Positions 17,109-23,922 of a stretch of 46,719 bases of DNA are shown here, one piece after another; position 1 is the first letter of the stretch, and the number at the start of each line of letters is the position of its first letter. Below the pieces are notes generated by a model, which searched no databases, had not been told where the DNA came from, and was given only the letters and a program-made list of their open reading frames with translations. This DNA comes from Beijerinckiaceae bacterium (GTDB taxonomy: Bacteria; Pseudomonadota; Alphaproteobacteria; Rhizobiales; Beijerinckiaceae): contig JAUXWZ010000065.1 in assembly GCA_030684835.1 (NCBI GenBank), positions 1 through 46,719 of the forward strand. Reading direction: 5' to 3'. Both the position numbers and the translations under genes were made by a program.

Positions 17109-17609
17109 ATGACCTTGCACACCAATGATCCTGCACGCAGCGAACACCCCGTGGACGTCGTCGAACGCATCGCCAGCCTGAAGTCGTGGATATTTGCTCG
17201 CGAGGCGGATGACGAAATTTGCATCACCGTCACAGGAGGCTGGACGGACTACCAGATCTCCTTCACGTGGCTGGAAGACGTCGAGGGCCTGCATCTGGCC
17301 TGCGCCTTCGACCTCAAGCTGAACGAACGCCGCCGCAGCGAGGTTCTCGCGCTTGTTTCGCTCATCAACGAGCAGATGTGGGTTGGTCACTTTGGTTTGT
17401 GGGAGGACGAAGGCGTCGTGCTCTTCCGCCATACGCTGCTGCTGACTGGCGGGGTCGAGCCCACAATTGATCAGTGTGAAGCCGCCGTGCAGGCGGGCGT
17501 CTCGGCCTGCGAGCGTTACTTCCAGGCCTTCAACTTCGTGCTATGGGCAGGCAAGTCGGCGCGTGAGGCGCTGACGACGGCCCTGTTTGAGACCGCAGGG
17601 GAAGCATGA
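17109..17609 (+). CDS. YbjN domain-containing protein
   Basis: This 166-residue protein resembles the YbjN family, which adopts a type III secretion chaperone-like fold and whose E. coli member affects motility and stress responses; the biochemical role is unknown. The conserved region has ITVTGGWTDYQISFTWLEDVEGLHLACAFDLKL split by short turns, and NEQMWVGHFGLWEDEGVVLFRHTLLL. I used ATG 17109; a TTG at 17061 would add 16 residues with no similarity. The gene overlaps proC by four bases (ATGA), implying coupled translation. The ybjN-proC pair is common in Hyphomicrobiales. Confidence 0.85.
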   Translation: MTLHTNDPARSEHPVDVVERIASLKSWIFAREADDEICITVTGGWTDYQISFTWLEDVEGLHLACAFDLKLNERRRSEVLALVSLINEQMWVGHFGLWEDEGVVLFRHTLLLTGGVEPTIDQCEAAVQAGVSACERYFQAFNFVLWAGKSAREALTTALFETAGEA

Positions 17610-18427
17610 CCTCGGCGCTGCCAAACGCGCTGACGCTGATAGGGGCCGGCCGCATGGGCGGCGCCCTGTTGCGCGGCTGGCTCGATCTTGGCGTAGCGCC
17701 CGCGCATGTAATGGTGATTGACCCCGCGCCCGCCGCGGATATGCAGGCGCTCTGCGCCGAAAAGGGCGTTGCGCTTAATCCCCCTGGGCCGTACCGCGCG
17801 GCGGACGTGCTTGTGCTCGCCATCAAGCCGCAAATGCTGGACACCGCAGCCAGCGAACTCGCCGCCCATCTGGGGGCCGACACGCTCGTGCTTTCGATTA
17901 TGGCAGGCAAGACCATTGCCGACATCTCGGCGCGTCTTCCGGCCGCCAGCGCCATCGTGCGCTCTATGCCGAATACCCCCGCCGCCGTTGGTCGCGGCGT
18001 CACGGGCGCCGTCGCAAGCGCGACCATCACTTCCGCGCAGCGCGACTGCGCCCAGTCGCTTTTGTCGGCGGTGGGCGGCGTTGTTTGGCTTGATAGCGAA
18101 GATCTCATTGACGCAGTGACCGCGGTGTCCGGCTCGGGCCCGGCCTATGTCTTCCTGCTGGCCGAAGCGATGACCGATGCTGGCGAGAAAGCGGGTTTGC
18201 CACGCGACATCGCCGCCAAGCTGGCCCGGGCCACTGTCGAGGGCGCGGGCGAATTGATGTACCGCGAACAGGAGACGACGCCCGCGCAATTGCGCGTCAA
18301 CGTCACCTCTCCCGGGGGGACGACAGCGGCAGCGCTCGATATTCTGATGGGCGACGGCGGCATGACCGACCTGATGACCCGCGCAGTGGCTGCGGCCAAG
18401 CGGCGCGCAGCGCAATTGGCGGGCTGA
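17606..18427 (+). CDS. proC: Pyrroline-5-carboxylate reductase
   Basis: ProC reduces pyrroline-5-carboxylate to proline with NAD(P)H, the last step of proline synthesis. The 273-residue sequence has the dinucleotide-binding GAGRMGGALLRGW at residues 11-23, the family region SMPNTPAAVGRGVTGAVAS, and the C-terminal substrate and dimer helices with SGSGPAYVFLLAEAMTDAG and VTSPGGTTAAALDIL. Length is normal. It starts inside the stop of the YbjN gene and ends 70 bases before a TetR gene. Confidence 0.95.
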   Translation: MTSALPNALTLIGAGRMGGALLRGWLDLGVAPAHVMVIDPAPAADMQALCAEKGVALNPPGPYRAADVLVLAIKPQMLDTAASELAAHLGADTLVLSIMAGKTIADISARLPAASAIVRSMPNTPAAVGRGVTGAVASATITSAQRDCAQSLLSAVGGVVWLDSEDLIDAVTAVSGSGPAYVFLLAEAMTDAGEKAGLPRDIAAKLARATVEGAGELMYREQETTPAQLRVNVTSPGGTTAAALDILMGDGGMTDLMTRAVAAAKRRAAQLAG

Positions 18428-18497
18428 TCTAGCGCTTGCACGCCTTTACATGGCTTCCGCGCAGCCTAGATTGAATATGCAGCGACAGGAGCTCGAC

Positions 18498-19220
18498 ATG
18501 TCCGACGCGACAGCTATCCCCGATTCAAAACCGGCGGGCGACCCAAAGAAACGAATCGTTGATGCGCTGATGGAGCTCGCAGCGGAACGCCCGTGGGAAG
18601 AGATTAGCCTCAGCGATGTGGCGAGCCGCGCGCAGGTCACCCTCGCCCAATTCCGCGACGCCTTTCCCTCCAAGGGCGCGGCCCTTGCGGGTTTTTCTCG
18701 CATGATCGACAAAAAGGTTCTTGAAGGCACGACAGACGACCTCGCAGCCGAAAGTTCACGCGACCGGCTCTTCGATGTGCTGATGCGCCGCCTCGACGCC
18801 ATGGCGCCTTACAAGGAGGGCTTGCGAGGCATCTCGCAATGGGCGCGCCGCGATCCGCTGAGCGCCGTCGCGCTGAATGGCGTGGCCCTCAATTCCATGC
18901 GTTTCATGATGGAAGCCGCAGGCCTCGACAGTGAGGGCCCGCTCGGCAACGTGAAATTGCAGGGTCTGGTTCTGGCCTGGGGACGCGTGCTCGAAGCGTG
19001 GTTTGCTGACGACGATCCGTCGATGGATCGCACGATGGCCGAGCTCGATGAACAATTGGCGCGGGGCGGGCGCATCGTCGCGCGTCTCGATGATGTGTGG
19101 CGCGTCACCGCGCCGCTGCGCACGTTTGGCGGCGCGCTTATGTCAGGTCGTCGCTCGTTTGACGAACGCATCCGCGAGCGGTGGCCGGACCGGCGCCGCG
19201 ACGCTGGCGCCGACATCTGA
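18498..19220 (+). CDS. TetR/AcrR-family transcriptional regulator
   Basis: This 240-residue protein has an N-terminal TetR-type helix-turn-helix at about residues 16-65 (KRIVDALMELAAERPWEEIS followed by LSDVASRAQVTLAQFRDAFP), followed by an all-helical ligand-binding region that I cannot match to a known subfamily. ATG 18498 is preceded by AGGAGCTCGAC, a good ribosome binding site; the ORF extends upstream to 18450 without support. It is followed by a bidirectional terminator and converges with petC. Its target genes are not evident. Confidence 0.8.
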   Translation: MSDATAIPDSKPAGDPKKRIVDALMELAAERPWEEISLSDVASRAQVTLAQFRDAFPSKGAALAGFSRMIDKKVLEGTTDDLAAESSRDRLFDVLMRRLDAMAPYKEGLRGISQWARRDPLSAVALNGVALNSMRFMMEAAGLDSEGPLGNVKLQGLVLAWGRVLEAWFADDDPSMDRTMAELDEQLARGGRIVARLDDVWRVTAPLRTFGGALMSGRRSFDERIRERWPDRRRDAGADI

Positions 19221-19233
19221 GCGGCAAACAAAA

Positions 19234-19264
19234 ACGGCGGCCATGAGGCCGCCGTCTTCATTTT
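19234..19264. terminator. Bidirectional intrinsic terminator between tetR and petC
   Basis: A perfect nine-base-pair stem (ACGGCGGCC at 19234-19242, GGCCGCCGT at 19247-19255) with a four-base ATGA loop. On the plus strand it is followed by CTTCATTTT and on the minus strand by TTTTGTTTG, so it can end both the TetR transcript and the petABC transcript. Confidence 0.85.
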
Positions 19265-19285
19265 AGCGGGGCTGATCGACCTGCG

Positions 19286-20101
19286 TTAGTGCACGTCCGC
19301 CCAAATCTTCTTCTTCGTGAAATACATCAGGCCTGCAAACACCAGCAGGAAAAGCATCACGTTGAGGCCGGTCCGCTTGCGCTCTTCCATCTTCGGCTCG
19401 GCCGCCCAAAAGAGGAAGGCGGAGACGTCCTTGGCATACTGCGCCTCGGTGGTCGGGGTGCCGTCCGTGTACGCGACCTGATCGGCGGAAAGCGGCTTCG
19501 CCATCTTGATCGCGTGCCCCGGAAAATACCTGTTCCAGTTCAGATCGTCTGGATTCGTGTACCCCATCAACAGCGCAGCGAGATAATCAACGCCGTGCTC
19601 CTGATAAGCCATGCCGGGCAATGCATCGAGAATAAACAGCGGGAAGCCGCGCGAATAGCCGCGCGCTTTCGCTATGACGGACAAGTCAGGCGGCGCCACG
19701 CCGTGGACCGCCGCCGCAGCGTCCGCATTAACAAACTGCCTCGGGAAACGGTCCGCCGCACGGCCCTCACGCTCGATCGGCTCACCCTTGTCGTCAAAGT
19801 CCTTGATTCTATACTCGGCGGCGAGCGCCTTGATTTGCGAGTCGGAAAACTCAGGCCCGCCCCGCTCGGAGAGGTTGCGGAAAGCGACTCTGTTCAGCGT
19901 GTGGCAGGCTGCGCAGACTTCGCGATAAACCTGGAAGCCGCGTTGCAGCTGCGCGCGATCAAATTTGCCGAACGGACCTGCAAACGACCATGACTGACGC
20001 GAGGGATTTTCGACCTCGCCAGCTGCGTTGGCCGGCGCCGTCGCCATTGCTGCGGCGCCAACGATCAAGGCGGCGGTGAAGATCGACTTGAAGGTCTTCA
20101 T
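19286..20101 (-). CDS. petC: Cytochrome c1, bc1 complex
   Basis: Cytochrome c1 takes electrons from the Rieske protein and passes them to soluble or membrane cytochrome c in the periplasm. The 271-residue precursor has a Sec signal peptide (about residues 1-27, ending PANAA), the covalent haem motif CAACH (Cys63, Cys66, His67), the Met-ligand region IKMAKPLSADQVAYTDGTP, and a C-terminal membrane anchor LNVMLFLLVFAGLMYFTKKK. I chose ATG 20101, which has TTGGAGAGACA upstream and starts the signal peptide; the ORF continues nine codons further without support. Last gene of the petABC operon, 23 bases after petB, followed by a bidirectional terminator. Confidence 0.95.
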   Translation of the reverse strand: MKTFKSIFTAALIVGAAAMATAPANAAGEVENPSRQSWSFAGPFGKFDRAQLQRGFQVYREVCAACHTLNRVAFRNLSERGGPEFSDSQIKALAAEYRIKDFDDKGEPIEREGRAADRFPRQFVNADAAAAVHGVAPPDLSVIAKARGYSRGFPLFILDALPGMAYQEHGVDYLAALLMGYTNPDDLNWNRYFPGHAIKMAKPLSADQVAYTDGTPTTEAQYAKDVSAFLFWAAEPKMEERKRTGLNVMLFLLVFAGLMYFTKKKIWADVH

Positions 20102-20124
20102 TGTTGTCTCTCCAAATCGTCTTT

Positions 20125-21378
20125 TCATTCGGCCGGGTTCATCACGACATTCCCGTGCTTGGCAAGCACGGCGTCGGCGATCGTAGCCGGCACCGCCTTG
20201 GGCGTCTCGAACATGCCAAGCAGCGGCATGATGAGCAGGAAGAACCCGAAATAATACGCAGTCAGGATGCGCGCAGCGATCACGTATCCGCCTTCAGCCG
20301 GCATGGCGCCCAGATAGCCCAGGCCGATGGCGACGAGGACGAACACCCAGAAGAAGACCTTGTAGACCGGGCGGAACGAAGCCGACTTGACCTTCGAGGT
20401 GTCTAGCCACGGAAGGAAGGCGAGCACCGCGATGGAGCCAAACATGGCGATCACGCCCCCAAGCTTGGAGGGAATGGCGCGCAGGATCGCGTAGAACGGA
20501 AGGAAGTACCATTCCGGCACGATGTGCGCGGGCGTCACCAGAGGGTTGGCGTCGATGTAATTGTCCGCGTGCCCAAGATAGTTGGGAACGTAGAAAATGA
20601 ACCACGCGAAGAAGATCAGGAACACCACGAGGGCGAACCCGTCCTTGGCCGTCGCGTACGGCGTGAAGGGGACCGTATCGCGCTGGACGTTCTTAACTTC
20701 CACGCCGGCCGGGTTGTTCTGGCCAGCGACATGCAGCGCCCACACGTGCAGGATGACGATGCCGACCAGCATGAATGGCAGCAGGTAGTGCAGCGAGAAG
20801 AAGCGGTTCAGCGTCGGATTGTCTACCGAAAATCCGCCCCACAGCCAGGTGGTGATGGCTTCGCCCACGAGCGGGATGGCGGAGAAAAGATTGGTGATGA
20901 CCGTCGCGCCCCAGAAGCTCATCTGGCCCCACGGCAGCACGTAGCCCATGAACGCAGTCGCCATCATCAGCAGGAAGATGATCACGCCGAGAATCCACAA
21001 CACCTCGCGAGGCGCCTTGTAGGACCCGTAGTAGAGGCCGCGGAACATGTGCATGTAGACGGCAATGAAGAACATCGACGCGCCGTTTGCATGCGCGTAG
21101 CGCATGAACCAGCCCCAATTCACGTCGCGCATGATGTGCTCTACCGACGCGAAGGCGAAATCGACGTGCGGCGTGTAGTGCATCGCAAGTGCGATGCCGG
21201 TCACGATTTGCGCCACGAGCATGAAGCTCAGCATGGCGCCGAACGTCCACATGTAATTGAGATTACGTGGCGTCGGATAGGAAACGAAAGACCCGTGCAT
21301 GAGGCCGAGGATCGGCAAGCGGCTCTCGAACCAGCGGCCAATTGCGCTCTGGGGTACGTAGGTCGAATGTCCGCTCAT
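20125..21378 (-). CDS. petB: Cytochrome b, bc1 complex
   Basis: Cytochrome b is the eight-helix core of the bc1 complex, carrying haems bL and bH and the two quinone sites of the Q cycle. The 417-residue protein shows the haem-ligand histidine regions (RYAHANGAS and [12 protein letters not shown] on helix [11 protein letters not shown] and [14 protein letters not shown] on helix D) and the Qo-site PEWY in [17 protein letters not shown]. All four histidines are present. The ATG at 21378 follows the petA stop by 56 bases. Middle gene of petABC. No irregularity seen, unlike petA. Confidence 0.97.
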   Translation of the reverse strand: MSGHSTYVPQSAIGRWFESRLPILGLMHGSFVSYPTPRNLNYMWTFGAMLSFMLVAQIVTGIALAMHYTPHVDFAFASVEHIMRDVNWGWFMRYAHANGASMFFIAVYMHMFRGLYYGSYKAPREVLWILGVIIFLLMMATAFMGYVLPWGQMSFWGATVITNLFSAIPLVGEAITTWLWGGFSVDNPTLNRFFSLHYLLPFMLVGIVILHVWALHVAGQNNPAGVEVKNVQRDTVPFTPYATAKDGFALVVFLIFFAWFIFYVPNYLGHADNYIDANPLVTPAHIVPEWYFLPFYAILRAIPSKLGGVIAMFGSIAVLAFLPWLDTSKVKSASFRPVYKVFFWVFVLVAIGLGYLGAMPAEGGYVIAARILTAYYFGFFLLIMPLLGMFETPKAVPATIADAVLAKHGNVVMNPAE

Positions 21379-21434
21379 GTGGGTGTCTCTTCAGGCGAGC
21401 GATGGGGCGGCGAAGTGCGGGCGGCGCTTGCGCG

Positions 21435-21962
21435 TCAGCCGATGCGCAGCTTCGTGTCGGAGATGAATTCGTATTGAGGCACAACGAGGTTTGTCGGCGC
21501 GGGGCCGCGGCGAATGCGGCCGGACGTATCGTAATGCGAGCCGTGGCAGGGGCAGAACCAACCGTCGTAGTCTCCGCGCGAACCGGGCGCCCCGAGAGGC
21601 ACGCAACCAAGCTGCGTGCAGACACCAACGACAACCAGCCAATCCGGCTTCTTGACGCGGGCCTGATCCGTCTGCGGATCGGGAAGCGACGCGATCGGCG
21701 TAGTAACCGCCTCTTCAATCTCTTTCTTCGTGCGGTGACGGATGAACACCGGCTTGCCGCGCCACTTCACGGTGAGGATGCCGCCTTCAGGGATGGCGGC
21801 GATGTCAACTTCGGTCGAGGCGAGCGCCACGGTCGATGCATCGGGATTCATCTGGCTGATGAATGGCCACACAACCGCTCCGGCGCCCACGGCGGCAAAA
21901 GCGCCCGTAGCGATGTAGAGCATGTCCCTGCGGGTCGGTTCGACGAACGATGATTCAGACAC
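21435..21962 (-). CDS. petA: Rieske iron-sulfur subunit of the bc1 complex, ligand His apparently replaced
   Basis: This subunit carries the [2Fe-2S] cluster that moves electrons from ubiquinol to cytochrome c1. The 175-residue protein has a Tat-type anchor (TRRDMLYIATGAFAAVGAG, residues 10-28) and the cluster domain. Box II is normal (CPCHGSHYD, Cys137 and His140). Box I reads CTQLGC (residues 115-120), where the family has CTHLGC and the His is an iron ligand; codon 117 is CAG (complement of 21612-21614). I chose GTG 21962, which precedes the Tat motif and has GGGGGA upstream; a longer ORF reaches 22046. First gene of petABC. The substitution may be real or a sequence error. Confidence 0.93.
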   Translation of the reverse strand: MSESSFVEPTRRDMLYIATGAFAAVGAGAVVWPFISQMNPDASTVALASTEVDIAAIPEGGILTVKWRGKPVFIRHRTKKEIEEAVTTPIASLPDPQTDQARVKKPDWLVVVGVCTQLGCVPLGAPGSRGDYDGWFCPCHGSHYDTSGRIRRGPAPTNLVVPQYEFISDTKLRIG

Positions 21963-22221
21963 TCTCTTAATCCCCCATCCTAAGCCCCGAATCGCTCCCG
22001 CCCGGATGAGGACGGAAACGGCGCGAAAATACGCCGCTCGGGCCAAGCTGACTTATTATCGTTGCCATTGGCCGGCAATGCGACGCATCGCCACCTTTCG
22101 ATGGCAGCGCAATAGCCGACACGCGCGTCTATTCCGGCGTGTGGGTGAGCGGGGCGTATTTCGCACCGATCAGGGGACTTGTCCATAGCGCCCCTACGGC
22201 TTTTCATGCGTAAAAGGACTA

Positions 22222-22251
22222 GCCGGGCGCGAAGAAGCCCGGCATCTTCGC
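22222..22251 (+). promoter_or_regulatory. Two overlapping hairpins just before trmL
   Basis: GCCGGGC (22222-22228) can pair with GCCCGGC (22237-22243). GCGAAGA (22229-22235) can pair with TCTTCGC (22245-22251). Each stem is seven perfect pairs, but each uses the other's loop, and connecting loops of zero to one base make a simultaneous pseudoknot unlikely. The trmL ATG follows at 22259. No T run, so not a terminator. A leader switch is possible but unproven. The remainder of the 295-base petA-trmL gap shows a possible petA -10 (GATAAT on the minus strand) and nothing else I can support. Confidence 0.35.
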
Positions 22252-22258
22252 CACCGCC

Positions 22259-22714
22259 ATGTCCAACCTTACACTCGCTCTCTTCCAACCCGATATCCCG
22301 CAGAACGCCGGCACGATGCTGCGCGCCTGCGCCTGCCTGGGACTGGACGCGGCGATCATTGAACCGGCAGGCTTTTTGATCTCGGACCGCAATTTCAAGC
22401 GCTCGGGCATGGACTATCTCGATCAGCTGAAAATCGAACGGCATCTGTCATGGAGCGCCTTCGAGGATTGGCGACGACCAACGGGTCGCAGGCTCGTCCT
22501 GCTCACCACGCGCAGCAGCATCTCCTATACGCAATGCGTCTATTTGCCGGGGGATATCCTGATGGTGGGGCGCGAATCACTCGGCGCGCCTGAGGAAGTG
22601 CACGCCGCGGCGGACCAGCGCGTGACGGTTCCCATGCAAGGAAACATGCGTTCGCTCAACGTTGCGTTCGCCGCCGCCATGGTGATAGGCGAAGCGCTCC
22701 GCCAGATTCGGTGA
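22259..22714 (+). CDS. trmL: tRNA (cytidine/uridine-34 2'-O)-methyltransferase
   Basis: TrmL (YibK type) is a small SPOUT methyltransferase that 2'-O-methylates the wobble base of tRNA-Leu isoacceptors. The 151-residue sequence has the family N-terminus LALFQPDIPQNAGTMLRAC, the middle strand GRRLVLLTTRSSISYTQCVY, and the knot region ILMVGRESLGAPEEV followed by VTVPMQGNMRSLNVAFA, where SAM and the C-terminal conserved Asn are placed. Length is typical. It is divergent from petA. There is no clear ribosome binding site before ATG 22259; two mutually exclusive hairpins lie just upstream. Confidence 0.93.
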   Translation: MSNLTLALFQPDIPQNAGTMLRACACLGLDAAIIEPAGFLISDRNFKRSGMDYLDQLKIERHLSWSAFEDWRRPTGRRLVLLTTRSSISYTQCVYLPGDILMVGRESLGAPEEVHAAADQRVTVPMQGNMRSLNVAFAAAMVIGEALRQIR

Positions 22715-22780
22715 AACTCGCTTTGCGCCCAAGGGATTGTAAAGTGGAGCCAGCCGTTTCGGCCGCTTGAGGAGAGTTCC

Positions 22781-23011
22781 ATGGATTTCGAACCCGGCCA
22801 ACTCGTTACGCTTAAATCTGGCGGGCCGCCGATGACGGTCGCTTCAGTCGACGCGGGTAAAGTCCGCTGCGTCTGGTTTGCGCACGCCGACGACCGGCTG
22901 CAGGACGCCAGCATCGCCGCCGTTTGCCTCGACGTGCTATCCGATGAAGAAGGCGGCGATGATTTCGACGCTCAAGAAGACGCCGGCCGCGACAGACGCC
23001 CCAGCCGCTAA
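22781..23011 (+). CDS. DUF2158 (YodC-like) small protein
   Basis: This 76-residue protein has the DUF2158 pattern: FEPGQLVTLKSGGPPMTVAS at residues 3-22, and the aromatic VRCVWFAHAD that follows. The fold is a small SH3-like beta barrel; the function is unknown. The C-terminal 25 residues are acidic then basic (DEEGGDDFDAQEDAGRDRR) and probably disordered. ATG 22781 follows GAGGAGAGTTCC, a strong site. It stands alone between trmL and the leftward gtrA. Confidence 0.8.
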   Translation: MDFEPGQLVTLKSGGPPMTVASVDAGKVRCVWFAHADDRLQDASIAAVCLDVLSDEEGGDDFDAQEDAGRDRRPSR

Positions 23012-23185
23012 GGCCAAGCGCTAGTTGGCGCGCGCGCACTGGTTCGCGGCGCCAGAAGAACAAACGGGGTGGACGGACAGGTGACTGTCGCGTCCACCTC
23101 CAACAACTTTTGGCCCTCGGCGATCGACTTTCGGCCCTCGACAGGGATTTGATAAGCGGCGCATCGATTGCATACCGCCACAATG

Positions 23186-23223
23186 CCCGCCCCACTTGGG
23201 CCCGCCCCACTTGGACCCGCCCC
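23186..23223. repeat. Short tandem repeat, 15-bp period, about 2.5 copies
   Basis: CCCGCCCCACTTGG occurs at 23186-23199 and 23201-23214, each followed by a single base, with a partial third copy CCCGCCCC at 23216-23223. It lies just downstream of gtrA. Minisatellite-like; probably arose by slippage. No coding role is supported. Confidence 0.75.
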
Positions 23224-23236
23224 GCCTGCCATATAC

Positions 23237-23629
23237 TTAACCTGAACCATTCCCCTCCCTGAACGTCCACAGGCGATGAGCCAAGAAGCTCCAGCCGAGG
23301 ACGACGCCGGTGGTCAGCACCTGCGCCACGAGATAGTGCAGTCCGGCGACGTCATGCAGCAGGTACATAAAGATCGAGGTCAGGACGAAGCCGACGCCCG
23401 CCACCGCGGCGAAACGCCAGCCCGCCTCCTCGTGCGGGCGCTCACTCTCATAGGTGTGACGCCGGTTAAGCACATAGGAAACAACGCCGCCCGCGACATA
23501 GCCGGCGAGCGTAGCGGGAACCGGCGCAACGCCGCGAAGCTCCACCAGCGCAATGAGCAGACCGTAGTGAACGAGCGCGGCTGCGACCCCCACAATGACA
23601 AACATGGAAAACTGGCGCGAAATCGACAT
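23237..23629 (-). CDS. GtrA-family membrane protein
   Basis: GtrA proteins are four-helix membrane proteins, often proposed to carry polyprenyl-phosphate sugars across the membrane for O-antigen or arabinogalactan modification. The 130-residue product has four hydrophobic segments and the typical start RQFSMFVIVGVAAALVHYG, the motif GGVVSYVLNRRHTYES and the C-terminal FLAHRLWTFREG. I chose ATG 23629, since upstream codons to 23785 lack similarity. No glycosyltransferase is adjacent, so its partner is unknown. It is divergent from carB across a 293-base gap that holds a terminator-like leader structure. Confidence 0.85.
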   Translation of the reverse strand: MSISRQFSMFVIVGVAAALVHYGLLIALVELRGVAPVPATLAGYVAGGVVSYVLNRRHTYESERPHEEAGWRFAAVAGVGFVLTSIFMYLLHDVAGLHYLVAQVLTTGVVLGWSFLAHRLWTFREGNGSG

Positions 23630-23794
23630 TGGCTGCGCATAGCCGGTTTCGCTTGGCCGGGAAACGGCAATCCACCGCGAACTGGCGAGAGTTCGCGTTC
23701 GGGGCTTCCCCTTGCCAGCGTATTCGTCTAAACCCAGCGCGTTCCGGGACGTTACGGCGCTCCGGGCGCCGCTTCCAAAGCGCAATCTCGCGCA

Positions 23795-23850
23795 CGGAGC
23801 GACTTCAGAGGACGTGCTCCGGCCGACCGGTCAAAGCGCGGCCTTTTTTT
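23795..23850 (+). promoter_or_regulatory. Terminator-like structure in the carB upstream region
   Basis: CGGAGC (23795-23800) can pair with GCTCCG (23816-23821). Next, GGCCG (23821-23825) pairs with CGGCC (23839-23843), followed by seven T (23844-23850). An intrinsic-terminator shape at the 5' side of carB, with only the divergent gtrA upstream, suggests leader attenuation of carB or the end of a small RNA. The stem is short (5 bp). No convincing promoter was found in the 23630-23790 interval, which also contains a GGCGC/GCGCC hairpin at 23756-23770. Confidence 0.45.
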
Positions 23851-23922
23851 GTGCGCGCGAATGGTTTTTCGCCCTCTGGGCCAGCTCGCCGGTGACGTGC
23901 GGGCGCATCACGACGGACGACG

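Noticed and set aside
16896..17432. 178-codon minus-strand frame opposite the YbjN gene
   Set aside because: The plus strand has YbjN motifs and translational coupling to proC.
23008..23250. 80-codon minus-strand frame downstream of gtrA with a G-rich upstream sequence
   Set aside because: The GGAGG to ATG distance is only three bases, third-position G+C is only about 60% by hand count, and part of it is a tandem repeat (GAGPSGAGPSG). Not convincing as a gene without conservation data.
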